From positions 186,001-250,000 of the forward strand of contig NZ_QYYG01000007.1 of the NCBI RefSeq assembly GCF_003591175.1: a DNA stretch of 64,000 nucleotides. Reading direction: 5' to 3'. Made by a program: the position numbers and the translations under genes. The DNA is from Serratia inhibens (lineage in GTDB: Bacteria; Pseudomonadota; Gammaproteobacteria; Enterobacterales; Enterobacteriaceae). This document shows positions 10,433 to 25,225 of the stretch, piece after piece. The notes below the pieces were generated by a model, which saw only the letters and a program-made list of their open reading frames with translations, was not told where the DNA came from and did no database searches. Numbering within the stretch: position 1 is the stretch's first letter; each line of letters begins with the position of its first letter.

Positions 10433-10547
10433 GAATTCTCTACAACCTGCTCGACCAGAACACTGAATACCAATACGCAGGTTCACAATTTCCCTGGTGT
10501 TGGCGCAATATTCGCGCACCCCGGCCTAGGTCGGGGTCATTTTTTTT
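10433..10547 (+). ncRNA. arcZ: Small regulatory RNA ArcZ (RyhA/SraH)
   Basis: An Hfq-dependent sRNA encoded between elbB and arcB, as in E. coli. The processed, active 3' half is strongly conserved: TTTCCCTGGTGTTGGCGCA starts near 10488, and the terminator stem (10518-10523 with 10533-10538) is followed by a T-run at 10540-10547. ArcZ activates rpoS translation and represses many mRNAs, and in E. coli it also affects arcB. The 5' end is less conserved; I set it from the promoter-like element, giving about 115 nt against about 121 in E. coli. Its 3' T-tail overlaps the end of arcB on the other strand. Confidence 0.9.
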
Positions 10548-12876
10548 CAGCGTTCGCAACCCACTCACGCAGTACCTGCACGTCGTTGCGCCATTCCTGC
10601 TTCAGCTCATCAACCCAATCCTGCACGTTATCCCACCACGCCGGCAGCGTCGGGGTCTGAATTTGCTGTGCAAGCTGCTGCAGATGGCGCAGGCCAACCG
10701 AACCGCAAGCGCCCTTGATTTTATGCCCTTCTTCGGCGATGCCTTTCTGGTCACGCGCCGTCATATTGGAGTCCAGCACCGCCAGATAGCCCGGCATCAT
10801 CTGCTCAAACATTTCCAGGCTCTGATGAATCAGTTGTGGTCCCACCAGGTCCATGTACTGTTCCAGCATTGTGGTATCCAGTAACGACTCATTAATCTGC
10901 ATCGCCTTTTGCTCCGTTTTCTTTGTGGTGTGAGAGGGTTGATGATCCCAGTAATGTTTAATGACTTTGGTCAACGCCGGTACCGAAAGCGGTTTGCTCA
11001 GTACATCGTCCATTCCCGCGTCGAGATACTCTTTTTTGTCCTTCAGTACGTTGGCGGTCAAGGCAACCAGCGGCGGCAGCGCTTGCCCGGCATAACGTTC
11101 GCGCAGCACCCGGGCGATATCCAGCCCCGTCATGTCCGGCAGTTGGATGTCCAGCAGCACCAGATCAAACTCGTCCGGATCGAACATCGCCAGCGCGTCG
11201 GCGCCGTTCATCGCCACGTCCACGCTGTTGCCGAGCTTTTCCAGCACCGAACGCGCCACAATCACGTTCAGTTCGATATCTTCCACCAGCAGGATATGCA
11301 GCGCCGGCAACGGCAGGTCCTCTTCGGCCCGCGTCTCGCTTTCCGCTTCCAGCACCGCCGGCGCATTGATGGTCAAGGTGAAGCAAGAACCGTGCCCCTG
11401 CACGCTGCTGACGGCGATATCGCCGCCCATGCTCTGCGCCAGCCGCTTGGAAACGGCCAGCCCAATGCCGGTGCCGGTCGCCGGGCGGCCACCGTGCTGA
11501 TCTTTCACCTGATAATACATGGCGAAGATTTTGTCCTGTTCGTCCTGCGGAATGCCCATACCGGAGTCTTCCACTTCAAACACCAGCCGATCCTGCTCTT
11601 CACGCCGCACGCGCACCACAATCTGCCCCTGAGGGGTAAACTTCACGGCATTGCCGATCAGGTTCCACAGGATCTGCCGCAGGCGGGTGCCGTCCGTAAT
11701 GATTTGTTGGGGCAGCGGCGATTGCGGCTCCATCACGAATTGCAGGCCCTTTGGCTGCGCCAGCAGGCCGGAGAGGTTTTCCAGATCCGCCAGGAAACCG
11801 GTAAAATCCACCGGCTGGTTGTCGAGCTGCACTTTCCGCCGCTCGAGTTTGTCCATCTCGATAATGTCATTGAAGATATTGCCCAGCGTGATGGCGCTGA
11901 CATGGATGGTCTTCAGGTATTTCAGCTGTTCATCGTTCAAATCGGTATCGAGCAGAATGCGGCTCAGCCCGACTATGCCGTTAAGCGGCGTACGAAGCTC
12001 GTGGCTGATCGTTGAGATGAAGGTGGTCTTGTCCCTGCTGGCGTTCTCCAGCGCGTCCTGGTAGCGCTTACGCTCGGTTATATCGCGGCCAAAGCCCATC
12101 AACCCATGACGTTTACCCACGCGATCGTAAAACGGTACCTTGCGCAGCTCGAAACAGGCCTTGCGGCCATCCGGGTAAACCAGCCACTGTTCGTAGGTCA
12201 GGGAGACGTTATGCCGAAAGACCTTCTCGTCGGTTTCTATCACCTTTTCGGCGATTTCCCGGCTATAGACGTCAAACGGCGTCAGGCCGATCAGCTGTTT
12301 TTCGCTTTTGCCGGTCAGCAGCTCCATCGCCCGGTTACAGCCGGAGAATTCTTTGTCTTCGTTGCGGTAATACACCAGGTCAGGGGAAGCATCGAGGAAC
12401 GAACGCAACAGCGCCGATTGTTGCCCCAGCTCAATCTGCGCCAGTTCGCGCTGTTCCATCTCTTCCGTCAGCTTGTTCATCACCTGCTGGCGATCTTCCT
12501 CCGCCTTGATACGGTCGGCGATTTCCTGATTCAGCTGGCTGATATTGTCTTTAAGCTGCTGGTTCAGCTCCAGATCGCGGTGGCGCATTTCTTCCAGTTT
12601 ATCGACCAGCCGCGCCAGGCGCTGGCGAGATTCTTCCAGTTGTTCGACCACTACCGACAGAAAATACACCGCCCACGGCGTAATCAGCAGGCCGAAGAAG
12701 ATCGAACGCACCACGTCGATGCTTTCTACCTCGCCGCGCAGCAGCATGGTCACCGCCATCTGCACCACCATCGCCAGTACCACCAGCGCCGAAGCCAGCA
12801 GCAGCGAAAAGCGTACCAGCCCCAGTTTCACCATTAAATCAACGTAGTACTGGGCTAACACCCGGATTTGCTTCAT
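10537..12876 (-). CDS. arcB: Aerobic respiration control hybrid sensor kinase ArcB
   Basis: A 779-residue hybrid histidine kinase that senses the quinone pool and phosphorylates ArcA. Two membrane helices lie within residues 22-78, then a coiled-coil linker and a PAS domain (about 155-270) holding the redox cysteines Cys180 and Cys241. The kinase has phosphoacceptor His292 and a G-box around 468-473. The receiver domain has Asp576 and the C-terminal HPt domain has His718. All phosphorelay and redox residues are present. I chose ATG 12876 (MKQIRVLAQYYVDLM); four extra codons upstream are not conserved. The 3' end overlaps the arcZ terminator by 11 bp. Confidence 0.96.
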   Translation of the reverse strand: MKQIRVLAQYYVDLMVKLGLVRFSLLLASALVVLAMVVQMAVTMLLRGEVESIDVVRSIFFGLLITPWAVYFLSVVVEQLEESRQRLARLVDKLEEMRHRDLELNQQLKDNISQLNQEIADRIKAEEDRQQVMNKLTEEMEQRELAQIELGQQSALLRSFLDASPDLVYYRNEDKEFSGCNRAMELLTGKSEKQLIGLTPFDVYSREIAEKVIETDEKVFRHNVSLTYEQWLVYPDGRKACFELRKVPFYDRVGKRHGLMGFGRDITERKRYQDALENASRDKTTFISTISHELRTPLNGIVGLSRILLDTDLNDEQLKYLKTIHVSAITLGNIFNDIIEMDKLERRKVQLDNQPVDFTGFLADLENLSGLLAQPKGLQFVMEPQSPLPQQIITDGTRLRQILWNLIGNAVKFTPQGQIVVRVRREEQDRLVFEVEDSGMGIPQDEQDKIFAMYYQVKDQHGGRPATGTGIGLAVSKRLAQSMGGDIAVSSVQGHGSCFTLTINAPAVLEAESETRAEEDLPLPALHILLVEDIELNVIVARSVLEKLGNSVDVAMNGADALAMFDPDEFDLVLLDIQLPDMTGLDIARVLRERYAGQALPPLVALTANVLKDKKEYLDAGMDDVLSKPLSVPALTKVIKHYWDHQPSHTTKKTEQKAMQINESLLDTTMLEQYMDLVGPQLIHQSLEMFEQMMPGYLAVLDSNMTARDQKGIAEEGHKIKGACGSVGLRHLQQLAQQIQTPTLPAWWDNVQDWVDELKQEWRNDVQVLREWVANAEKK

Positions 12877-12980
12877 AGCGGCTCCCATCAGACAGAATCG
12901 GTTAAATCATACCGTAAAACCTCGGTGAGATAAGGAAGCAAACGCCGAAGTGTGGGAAAGTTTGCAAATCAAAACAGCGA

Positions 12981-13907
12981 TCAAGGGCGATATTGCCGCT
13001 TTTCGTCCAAACCGCTGCCCTGCCCGCCATATCGCTGCAGATAACCACCGACCGCCTGCATGCCATTCCAGCGGTTTTCGCACCATAATGGTGCCAACAG
13101 CGTCGGTCGACGGGCGTTGGCGGAGATGCGGTGATAGACAATCTCTTTCGGCGTATGGCGGATCATCTCCCCGGCGCTGGCAGCGTATTCCTCCAGCGCC
13201 AGTTCAGGCATCCGCCCGGCACGCCAGACTCTCGCCAGGGTGCTGCCGGCAACAATATGCAGCGGGTGCAGCTTGATGCCATCCACGCCGCTGTCCACCA
13301 CCTGCCGCAGCGTAGCCAGATGATCGGCCGCAGTTTCTCCCGGCAAGCCGACGATCAGGTGGCTGCACACCTTCAACCCGCGTTCGCGCGCCAGTCGGGC
13401 GGTGTGCTGATAACAGGAGAAATTGTGGCCGCGATTAATGCGTTTCAGCGTTTTATCGTGCGCAGTCTGCAGACCCAGCTCGAGCCAAACCTCATACCCT
13501 TGTTCAAGGTAGCCCGCCAGCAGATCCAGCGCGGCAGAGGGTACGCAGTCCGGCCGCGTACCAACGCAGATCCCGACCATATCGGCCTGCGCCAGCGCTT
13601 GCCGATACATCTCCGCCAGCAGGCTCACTTCTGCATAAGTACTGGTATAAGCCTGAAAGTAGGCCAGGTAACGTTTTGCGCGGTTGACCCTGCCGGCCTG
13701 CAGCGTCAGTTGTTCGGCAATGCTCTGGCGCTGCATCTGTTCGTCCGCAAAGGAGGCCACGTTGCAGAAAGTACAGCCGCCGCGCCCCAGGGTACCGTCA
13801 CGATTTGGGCAGCTGAAACCGCCGTGCAGCGTGAGCTTGTGGATCTTTTCGCCGTAGCGGCGCTGGAGATCGGCGCCAAACATATTGACTAATTGCGGCA
13901 ACTGCAT
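12981..13907 (-). CDS. yhcC: Radical SAM protein YhcC
   Basis: A 308-residue radical SAM protein of the YhcC/TIGR01212 family. The 4Fe-4S cluster cysteines are Cys33, Cys45 and Cys48 (CPNR, then CTFC), with the wider spacing of this ELP3-like subgroup. The substrate is not known. The start ATG 13907 (MQLPQLVNMFG) is where homology to E. coli YhcC begins; an upstream in-frame extension is not conserved. It is divergent from gltB, across a long control region. Confidence 0.92.
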   Translation of the reverse strand: MQLPQLVNMFGADLQRRYGEKIHKLTLHGGFSCPNRDGTLGRGGCTFCNVASFADEQMQRQSIAEQLTLQAGRVNRAKRYLAYFQAYTSTYAEVSLLAEMYRQALAQADMVGICVGTRPDCVPSAALDLLAGYLEQGYEVWLELGLQTAHDKTLKRINRGHNFSCYQHTARLARERGLKVCSHLIVGLPGETAADHLATLRQVVDSGVDGIKLHPLHIVAGSTLARVWRAGRMPELALEEYAASAGEMIRHTPKEIVYHRISANARRPTLLAPLWCENRWNGMQAVGGYLQRYGGQGSGLDEKRQYRP

Positions 13908-14167
13908 AATCTTGTCTTTCTCTGTGCTCAAAGCCCGTGATGCTAATAAGAAACGGCTTTTCCCGCGATGACAGAGATCAACGCTTTCCCCGCAAGGCTT
14001 CAGCAGGCATAACTATTCATTATAAATGCAAATAAAATCACACGAGCCACGATGAATTTTTCTTATTCTCACGTAACCGTTAACGCCTGTATGACAAAGC
14101 GATGAAAAATAGTTACAAATAACAAGAAAGCATAACTTAATAGAATAAAATTCCGAGATTCCCACCC

Positions 14168-14182
14168 GCACTAGCATGGTGC
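14168..14182. promoter_or_regulatory. NtrC-type binding site upstream of gltB
   Basis: GCACTAGCATGGTGC matches the NtrC consensus GCAC-N5-TGGTGC at every fixed base. It lies 420 bp before the gltB start. I see no clear sigma-54 (-24/-12) promoter next to it, so it may act from a distance or through a local regulatory transcript. Confidence 0.6.
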
Positions 14183-14204
14183 AGAGATTCAGAGGTTGCA
14201 CTAT

Positions 14205-14220
14205 AGTGAGACAGCTCACA
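14205..14220. promoter_or_regulatory. CRP-type site upstream of gltB
   Basis: AGTGA-N6-TCACA is one mismatch from the CRP core TGTGA-N6-TCACA. CRP control of gltBDF is known in E. coli. The site is only 22 bp from the NtrC-like palindrome, so the two regulators could interact. Confidence 0.5.
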
Positions 14221-14601
14221 TTTCCCCGGAGCCGGACGCTCCTCGCCATCACCGTAAATTCATGTAAAAATCATTAATATTCAAAAAGATAACCCGCATT
14301 AATTCAATAAAAAACCCTCTTAAGCCTATATTTGACCTGCGTATTCTTTCTCGCTAAGTTGGAAGTCCGCTGGAAGCTTTCTGGACGGGCAAACGTCTCG
14401 TCATATTTATGCAGTTATTTAAGACTCCCTCTTAAAACAAGTCATTCACCACTTGTGAGAACCGTCACGAGAGGCCATTGATGGAGGGCGGAAAAGCAGA
14501 TCGGCGATAGTAACCTTGCTGATTGGACTTCCGCCTGACGTTGGGAAGCCCCCTCGCAGTTGGTTGTAAGAGTCACGCAGAGCCTGGGGAGGTTCACTGA
14601 T

Positions 14602-20491
<5,890 letters not shown>

Positions 20492-20513
20492 TATCCCTTC
20501 TGCTTCACACCTC

Positions 20514-20547
20514 AGGGGCCCGGTTCAATACCGGGCCCTTTTTTTTT
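20514..20547 (+). terminator. Rho-independent terminator of gltBD
   Basis: A 9-bp perfect GC-rich stem (20516-20524 with 20530-20538), loop TCAAT, then nine T (20539-20547). Confidence 0.93.
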
Positions 20548-20635
20548 CCGCACACGCAACAACCGCCGTCTTCTGCGCCCGATAGAACGATTGCGTGCAT
20601 CGTAAAAAACGGATTGTTCGGCAGGATCAGGGCAA

Positions 20636-20661
20636 TAAAAAAGGTCGCCTGAGCGACCTTT
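20636..20661 (-). terminator. Rho-independent terminator of sspAB
   Basis: On the minus strand a 9-bp stem (20640-20648 with 20653-20661), loop TCAG, is followed by TTTTATTG. It lies 20 bp beyond the sspB stop. Confidence 0.88.
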
Positions 20662-20680
20662 GCTGTTCATTGCGGCGGGA

Positions 20681-21178
20681 TTATTTCACCACGCGCAGCG
20701 CTGGACGGCCACCGCGCGGCGGCTGTGGCGGTTCATCGTCCGGCTCGTTGTCATCACTCATGTCCGGGCGATCGCCATCAATCACCGACATCAAGCTTTC
20801 CGATGGGATCGTCTCATTGTCCATGCCTTCAAAGGTGCCTTCCGCTTCATAGGCGGCTTCCGGTTCAAACATGGTGCCTGCGCCATTTTCACGCGCATAA
20901 ATCGCCAGTACCGCTGCCATTGGCACCGAAACCTGACGTGGCACGCCACCGAAACGCGCGTTGAAATGCACTTCTTCGTTGCCTAATTCCAGGCTACCTA
21001 CCGCACGTGGCGCAATGTTCAGTACGATCTGACCATCGCGGGCAAACTCCATCGGCACCTGCACGTCAGGGCGCGTTACATCCACCACCAGATGCGGAGT
21101 CAACTGATTATCAAGCAACCAGTCATAGAACGCCCTCAGCAGGTATGGACGGCGCGGGGTCATCTGAGACATATCCAT
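20681..21178 (-). CDS. sspB: ClpXP adaptor SspB
   Basis: A 165-residue adaptor that brings ssrA-tagged proteins to ClpXP. The folded domain is about residues 1-115, and an acidic flexible linker leads to the conserved ClpX-binding tail, whose end, RPALRVVK, is identical to E. coli. It follows sspA after 5 bp in the same operon. Confidence 0.96.
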   Translation of the reverse strand: MDMSQMTPRRPYLLRAFYDWLLDNQLTPHLVVDVTRPDVQVPMEFARDGQIVLNIAPRAVGSLELGNEEVHFNARFGGVPRQVSVPMAAVLAIYARENGAGTMFEPEAAYEAEGTFEGMDNETIPSESLMSVIDGDRPDMSDDNEPDDEPPQPPRGGRPALRVVK

Positions 21179-21183
21179 GACGC

Positions 21184-21825
21184 TTAGCCCCGGGTCTGCA
21201 GGCGCATTTCGCGCTCGGCTTCGGTCAGGGAGGCCAGGAAGGCGTCACGCTCGAACACGCGGGTCATGTAGCCTTTCAGCTCTTTGGAACCGGCACCGCT
21301 CAGTTCAATGCCCAACTGCGGCAAACGCCACAGCAACGGCGCCAGGTAGCAATCCACCAGGCTAAACTCTTCGCTCATGAAGTAAGGGGTCTGACCAAAG
21401 ATCGGAGCAATCGCCAACAGCTCTTCGCGCAGCTGACGGCGTGCCGATTCTGCTTCCTGGCCATTGCTCTTCTCGATTTTGTACATCAGCGAGTACCAGT
21501 TCTTCTCGATACGCAGCATCATCAGGCGGCTTTCACCACGAGCGACCGGGTAAACCGGCATCAGCGGCGGGTGCGGGAAGCGCTCATCCAGGTATTCCAT
21601 GATGATACGGGATTCATACAGGGTCAGCTCGCGATCAACCAGCGTAGGCACCGTCTGGTACGGGTTGAGGTCAATCAGATCCTGCGGCAGGTTATCCAAT
21701 TCAACCTGCTCAATCTCGACGCTGACACCTTTCTCCGCCAGTACGATACGTACTTGATGGCTAAAAATGTCGGTCGGGCCAGAAAACAGCGTCATTACCG
21801 AACGTTTGTTGGCAGCGACAGCCAT
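21184..21825 (-). CDS. sspA: Stringent starvation protein SspA
   Basis: A 213-residue glutathione-transferase-fold protein that binds RNA polymerase in stationary phase and affects H-NS levels and acid tolerance. An N-terminal thioredoxin-like part is followed by a helical domain. The surface motif PHPPLMPVYPVARGESR, conserved in SspA, is intact. I chose ATG 21825 (MAVAANKRSVMTLF), preceded by GGAGG; an upstream ATG at 21837 is less likely. Confidence 0.95.
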   Translation of the reverse strand: MAVAANKRSVMTLFSGPTDIFSHQVRIVLAEKGVSVEIEQVELDNLPQDLIDLNPYQTVPTLVDRELTLYESRIIMEYLDERFPHPPLMPVYPVARGESRLMMLRIEKNWYSLMYKIEKSNGQEAESARRQLREELLAIAPIFGQTPYFMSEEFSLVDCYLAPLLWRLPQLGIELSGAGSKELKGYMTRVFERDAFLASLTEAEREMRLQTRG

Positions 21826-22100
21826 GAAAACCTCCAAGTTTATCTAGAAAATACTGCGAATAGCCAACTGACAGGCTGCTATCCTGAATGATCTTGACCG
21901 CTGGCCAGCAGCACACAGATAAACCCTGGGTCTAAAACAGGACGCGGAGGTAGACTGACAACAGCTGCATGGCGAACAGGCACAAAAGTGGATGATAGTT
22001 TACCAGATTTTGCTTGTTTTGTGGGGACTGTGCGGTGATTTCGTGTTGAATTGTCTGATATACCACAGATTTTAGTCGAGAGAAGGTGATTTTCAGGCAT
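21826..22100 (-). promoter_or_regulatory. sspAB upstream region
   Basis: About 275 bp between the rpsI terminator and sspA. It must hold the sspA promoter, but I cannot pick a convincing -35/-10 pair. No gene is seen; open frames here lack homology. Confidence 0.4.
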
Positions 22101-22129
22101 AAAAAAACCCGGTGAAGCACCGGGTTTTT
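22101..22129 (-). terminator. Rho-independent terminator of rplM-rpsI
   Basis: ACCCGGTG pairs with CACCGGGT across a very short loop. On the minus strand a run of seven T follows. It lies 31 bp beyond the rpsI stop. Confidence 0.92.
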
Positions 22130-22160
22130 GGCGTAAACTCCACTGCCGAAGCAGTAAAAA

Positions 22161-22556
<396 letters not shown>

Positions 22557-22568
22557 CTATAATCCCGA

Positions 22569-23063
<495 letters not shown>

Positions 23064-23166
23064 TCACACGACCATACAAGTCCAGCAAACCTACCCCTTC
23101 GAATAGCCATTGCCGGCACTATAAAGTTTTTGGGAAAAAAACTTTGTTGTAACGTGGGGTCGCAAG

Positions 23167-23196
23167 ATTATAGAGAAGTCGCTCACAAAGATCGAA
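23167..23196 (-). promoter_or_regulatory. Likely rplM-rpsI promoter
   Basis: On the minus strand TTCGAT (23191-23196) and a perfect TATAAT (23167-23172) are 18 bp apart. The transcript would begin near 23160 and carry a leader of about 160 nt. Confidence 0.55.
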
Positions 23197-23242
23197 CGCT
23201 TTTTGAATGGAAAAGCAATTTAGCGCCGGCGAAAGGAAAACG

Positions 23243-23266
23243 GGGGATCCTGGCGGCCAGATCCCC
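23243..23266 (-). terminator. Terminator of zapE
   Basis: An imperfect hairpin (GGGGATC with GATCCCC plus an inner CTGG/CCAG pair) starts 7 bp after the zapE stop and is followed on the minus strand by GTTTTCCTTT. Confidence 0.7.
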
Positions 23267-23272
23267 GGGCCA

Positions 23273-24400
23273 TCAAGGCAGATGAGGCAGCTTCAGATAC
23301 TCTTCGCTTTGCATCTCCTGCAGGCGCGACAGGCAACGCTGATACTCGAACTTCAACCGCTCGCCCTGGTAGATGTCGAACATCGACGCTTCGGCGGCAA
23401 TCACCAACTTGACGTGCCGTTCGTAGAATTCGTCCACCAGCGCCAGGAAGCGGCGGGCGGTATTTTCCTTCAACGGCCCCATCACCTGCACATTGTACAG
23501 CATGACGCTGTGATACAACCGCGACAGCGCAATATAGTCCAGTTGACTGCGCGGCTCTTCGCACAAAGTATGGAAATCCACCGCCAACACCCCGTCCACC
23601 GCGCGGATCGCCTGCAGCGGGCGGTGATTGACCTGCAGCACCGGCGCGGCTTCCCCCTCCTTCCCCGCCAGCTTGATGAACATCCGGTCCATGGTGTCTC
23701 GGGTTTGACTGTCGAGCGGCGTCAGGTACAAATGCGCCTGAGTCAGAGTACGCAAACGGTAATCGATGCCGGCATCGACGTTCATCACATCGCAGTAGTC
23801 GTTAATCAAGGCAATCGCCGGCAGGAAACGCGCACGTTGCAAGCCGTTGCGGTACAGATCGTCCGGCGGAATATTCGACGTTGCCACCAGCGTGATGCCG
23901 CGCGCAAACAGCGCCTGCAACAACGTGGCCAACAGCATCGCGTCGGTGATGTCGGAAACGAAGAATTCGTCAAAACACAATACGTCGGTCTGCGCCTTGA
24001 AACCGTCGGCGATGATGTCCAGCGGGTTCTCCTGCCCTTGCAACTCGGTCAACTCTTCATGCACCCGCAACATAAAGCGGTGGAAGTGCAGACGCAGTTT
24101 GCGCTCTCCCGGCAGGCTGTGGAAGAACATGTCCATCAGCCAGGTTTTACCGCGCCCGACCCCACCCCACATATACAGCCCCTGCACCGGGCGTCGGCTG
24201 GCCGTTTCATCGCCCTTGCCAAGCCAGCGGCTGAACTTGCCGCGCAATCCACCGGCCGGCACACTTGCCGCGGGTATTTGCTGCAATGCCAGATAAATGC
24301 CCTCAAGCCGGGTAACCGCCTGGCGTTGAACCTCATCGGCCTGATATTCCCCCGCCTCCAGCGCCTGCTGGTAGCGTGATAACGGTGATAATGCCTGCAT
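23273..24400 (-). CDS. zapE: Cell division ATPase ZapE (YhcM)
   Basis: A 375-residue AFG1-like P-loop ATPase, the same length as E. coli ZapE. It joins the Z-ring late in division and under low oxygen or heat. The Walker A motif GGVGRGKT spans residues 79-86, and Walker B is near LCFDEFFVSD. It is cytosolic and peripheral to the membrane. It is divergent from zapG; both encode proteins active in cell division. Confidence 0.95.
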   Translation of the reverse strand: MQALSPLSRYQQALEAGEYQADEVQRQAVTRLEGIYLALQQIPAASVPAGGLRGKFSRWLGKGDETASRRPVQGLYMWGGVGRGKTWLMDMFFHSLPGERKLRLHFHRFMLRVHEELTELQGQENPLDIIADGFKAQTDVLCFDEFFVSDITDAMLLATLLQALFARGITLVATSNIPPDDLYRNGLQRARFLPAIALINDYCDVMNVDAGIDYRLRTLTQAHLYLTPLDSQTRDTMDRMFIKLAGKEGEAAPVLQVNHRPLQAIRAVDGVLAVDFHTLCEEPRSQLDYIALSRLYHSVMLYNVQVMGPLKENTARRFLALVDEFYERHVKLVIAAEASMFDIYQGERLKFEYQRCLSRLQEMQSEEYLKLPHLP

Positions 24401-24632
24401 CTGTTCGATGTTCCCTTAGAACCCGTAGAAATTATTTAGCAAATTTTCGCGGCATGTTGATGCTGCTTCGCACCGTTATCGCCACATATGCCCGCGTCGC
24501 GGCGTCTTGAAAAACCCTGTAAACGCCAGGTTATGGCTTATCAGGATTCCACTCGGACAAGGTTAACGGTTATAGTGGATATTATTAAGTGAAAAATCCC
24601 TGCGGAACAACGAAGTCAAAATAGGAGTCATC

Positions 24633-25034
24633 ATGACCTGGGAGTATGCGCTGATTGGTTTAGTCGTCGGCATCGCCATTGGTGCGGTAGCGATGCGTTT
24701 TGGTAATCGTAAATTACGTCAACAACAAGTGTTGCAAAACGAGTTGGACAAGAGCAAAACCGAGCTGGAAGAGTACCGTCAGGAGCTGGTCGGCCATTTT
24801 GCCCGCAGCGCCGAGCTGTTGGATAACATGGCACGAGACTATCGCCAGCTGTATCAGCATATGGCGAAAAGCTCCAACAACCTGCTGCCGGATCTGCCGA
24901 TGCAGGAAAATCCGTTCCGCTATCGCCTGACCGAAGCTGAAGCCGATAACGATCAGGCGCCGGTAGAAATGCCGCGCGACTACTCTGAAGGTGCCTCCGG
25001 CCTGTTGCGTGGCGAACGTCCGCGCCGCGACTGA
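24633..25034 (+). CDS. zapG: Cell-envelope protein ZapG (YhcB)
   Basis: A 133-residue protein with one N-terminal membrane helix (about residues 3-21), then a long coiled-coil segment (about 25-80) and a disordered, acidic C-terminus. It corresponds to E. coli YhcB/ZapG (DUF1043), which links cell division with envelope growth. The ATG follows AGGAGTC. It is divergent from zapE, with 232 bp between the starts. Confidence 0.93.
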   Translation: MTWEYALIGLVVGIAIGAVAMRFGNRKLRQQQVLQNELDKSKTELEEYRQELVGHFARSAELLDNMARDYRQLYQHMAKSSNNLLPDLPMQENPFRYRLTEAEADNDQAPVEMPRDYSEGASGLLRGERPRRD

Positions 25035-25045
25035 TCCTCGCCCTG

Positions 25046-25070
25046 CCCGTGGGCCTGTCCCACGGGTTTT
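25046..25070 (+). terminator. Rho-independent terminator of zapG
   Basis: A perfect 8-bp stem (25046-25053 with 25059-25066), loop of five bases, then TTTT. Confidence 0.82.
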
Positions 25071-25225
25071 CATCTTGCCCCGCTTTATCCCCCCGCCTGA
25101 GCTATCCTTAACGCTGGCGCTTGAGTGAACTTTTCACGCAAATTCACGGTCTTACCCTTCACTATGGTATTGCTGCTGCTTTATCATCACTATTTCACCG
25201 GCAGGTATTGAGAGAGTTATTATCA

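Larger units (their letters stand above)
13908..14601. promoter_or_regulatory. Long control region between yhcC and gltB
   Basis: About 690 bp without a convincing gene. The middle (about 14090-14320) is AT-rich and fits the Lrp/IHF-bound gltBDF control region known from E. coli. It holds one NtrC-type palindrome and one CRP-type palindrome (listed separately). Short open frames on both strands here lack homology and good ribosome-binding sites. Confidence 0.7.

Noticed and set aside
10909-12015. Long open frame (368 codons) antisense to arcB
   Set aside because: Typical GC-rich shadow of a real gene; His/Gln/Arg-rich product, no ribosome-binding site.
14013-14252. 79-codon minus-strand frame upstream of gltB
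   Set aside because: AT-rich intergenic DNA with regulatory palindromes inside it; no homology and no ribosome-binding site.
14560-14601. TTG start of gltB at 14560
   Set aside because: ATG 14602 has a better ribosome-binding site and gives the exact length and 11-residue propeptide of E. coli GltB.
25121-25225. In-frame extension upstream of degQ and a possible sigma-E promoter (GAACTT near 25129)
   Set aside because: The extension would put 35 residues before a clear signal peptide. The -10 part of the sigma-E pattern is not convincing.
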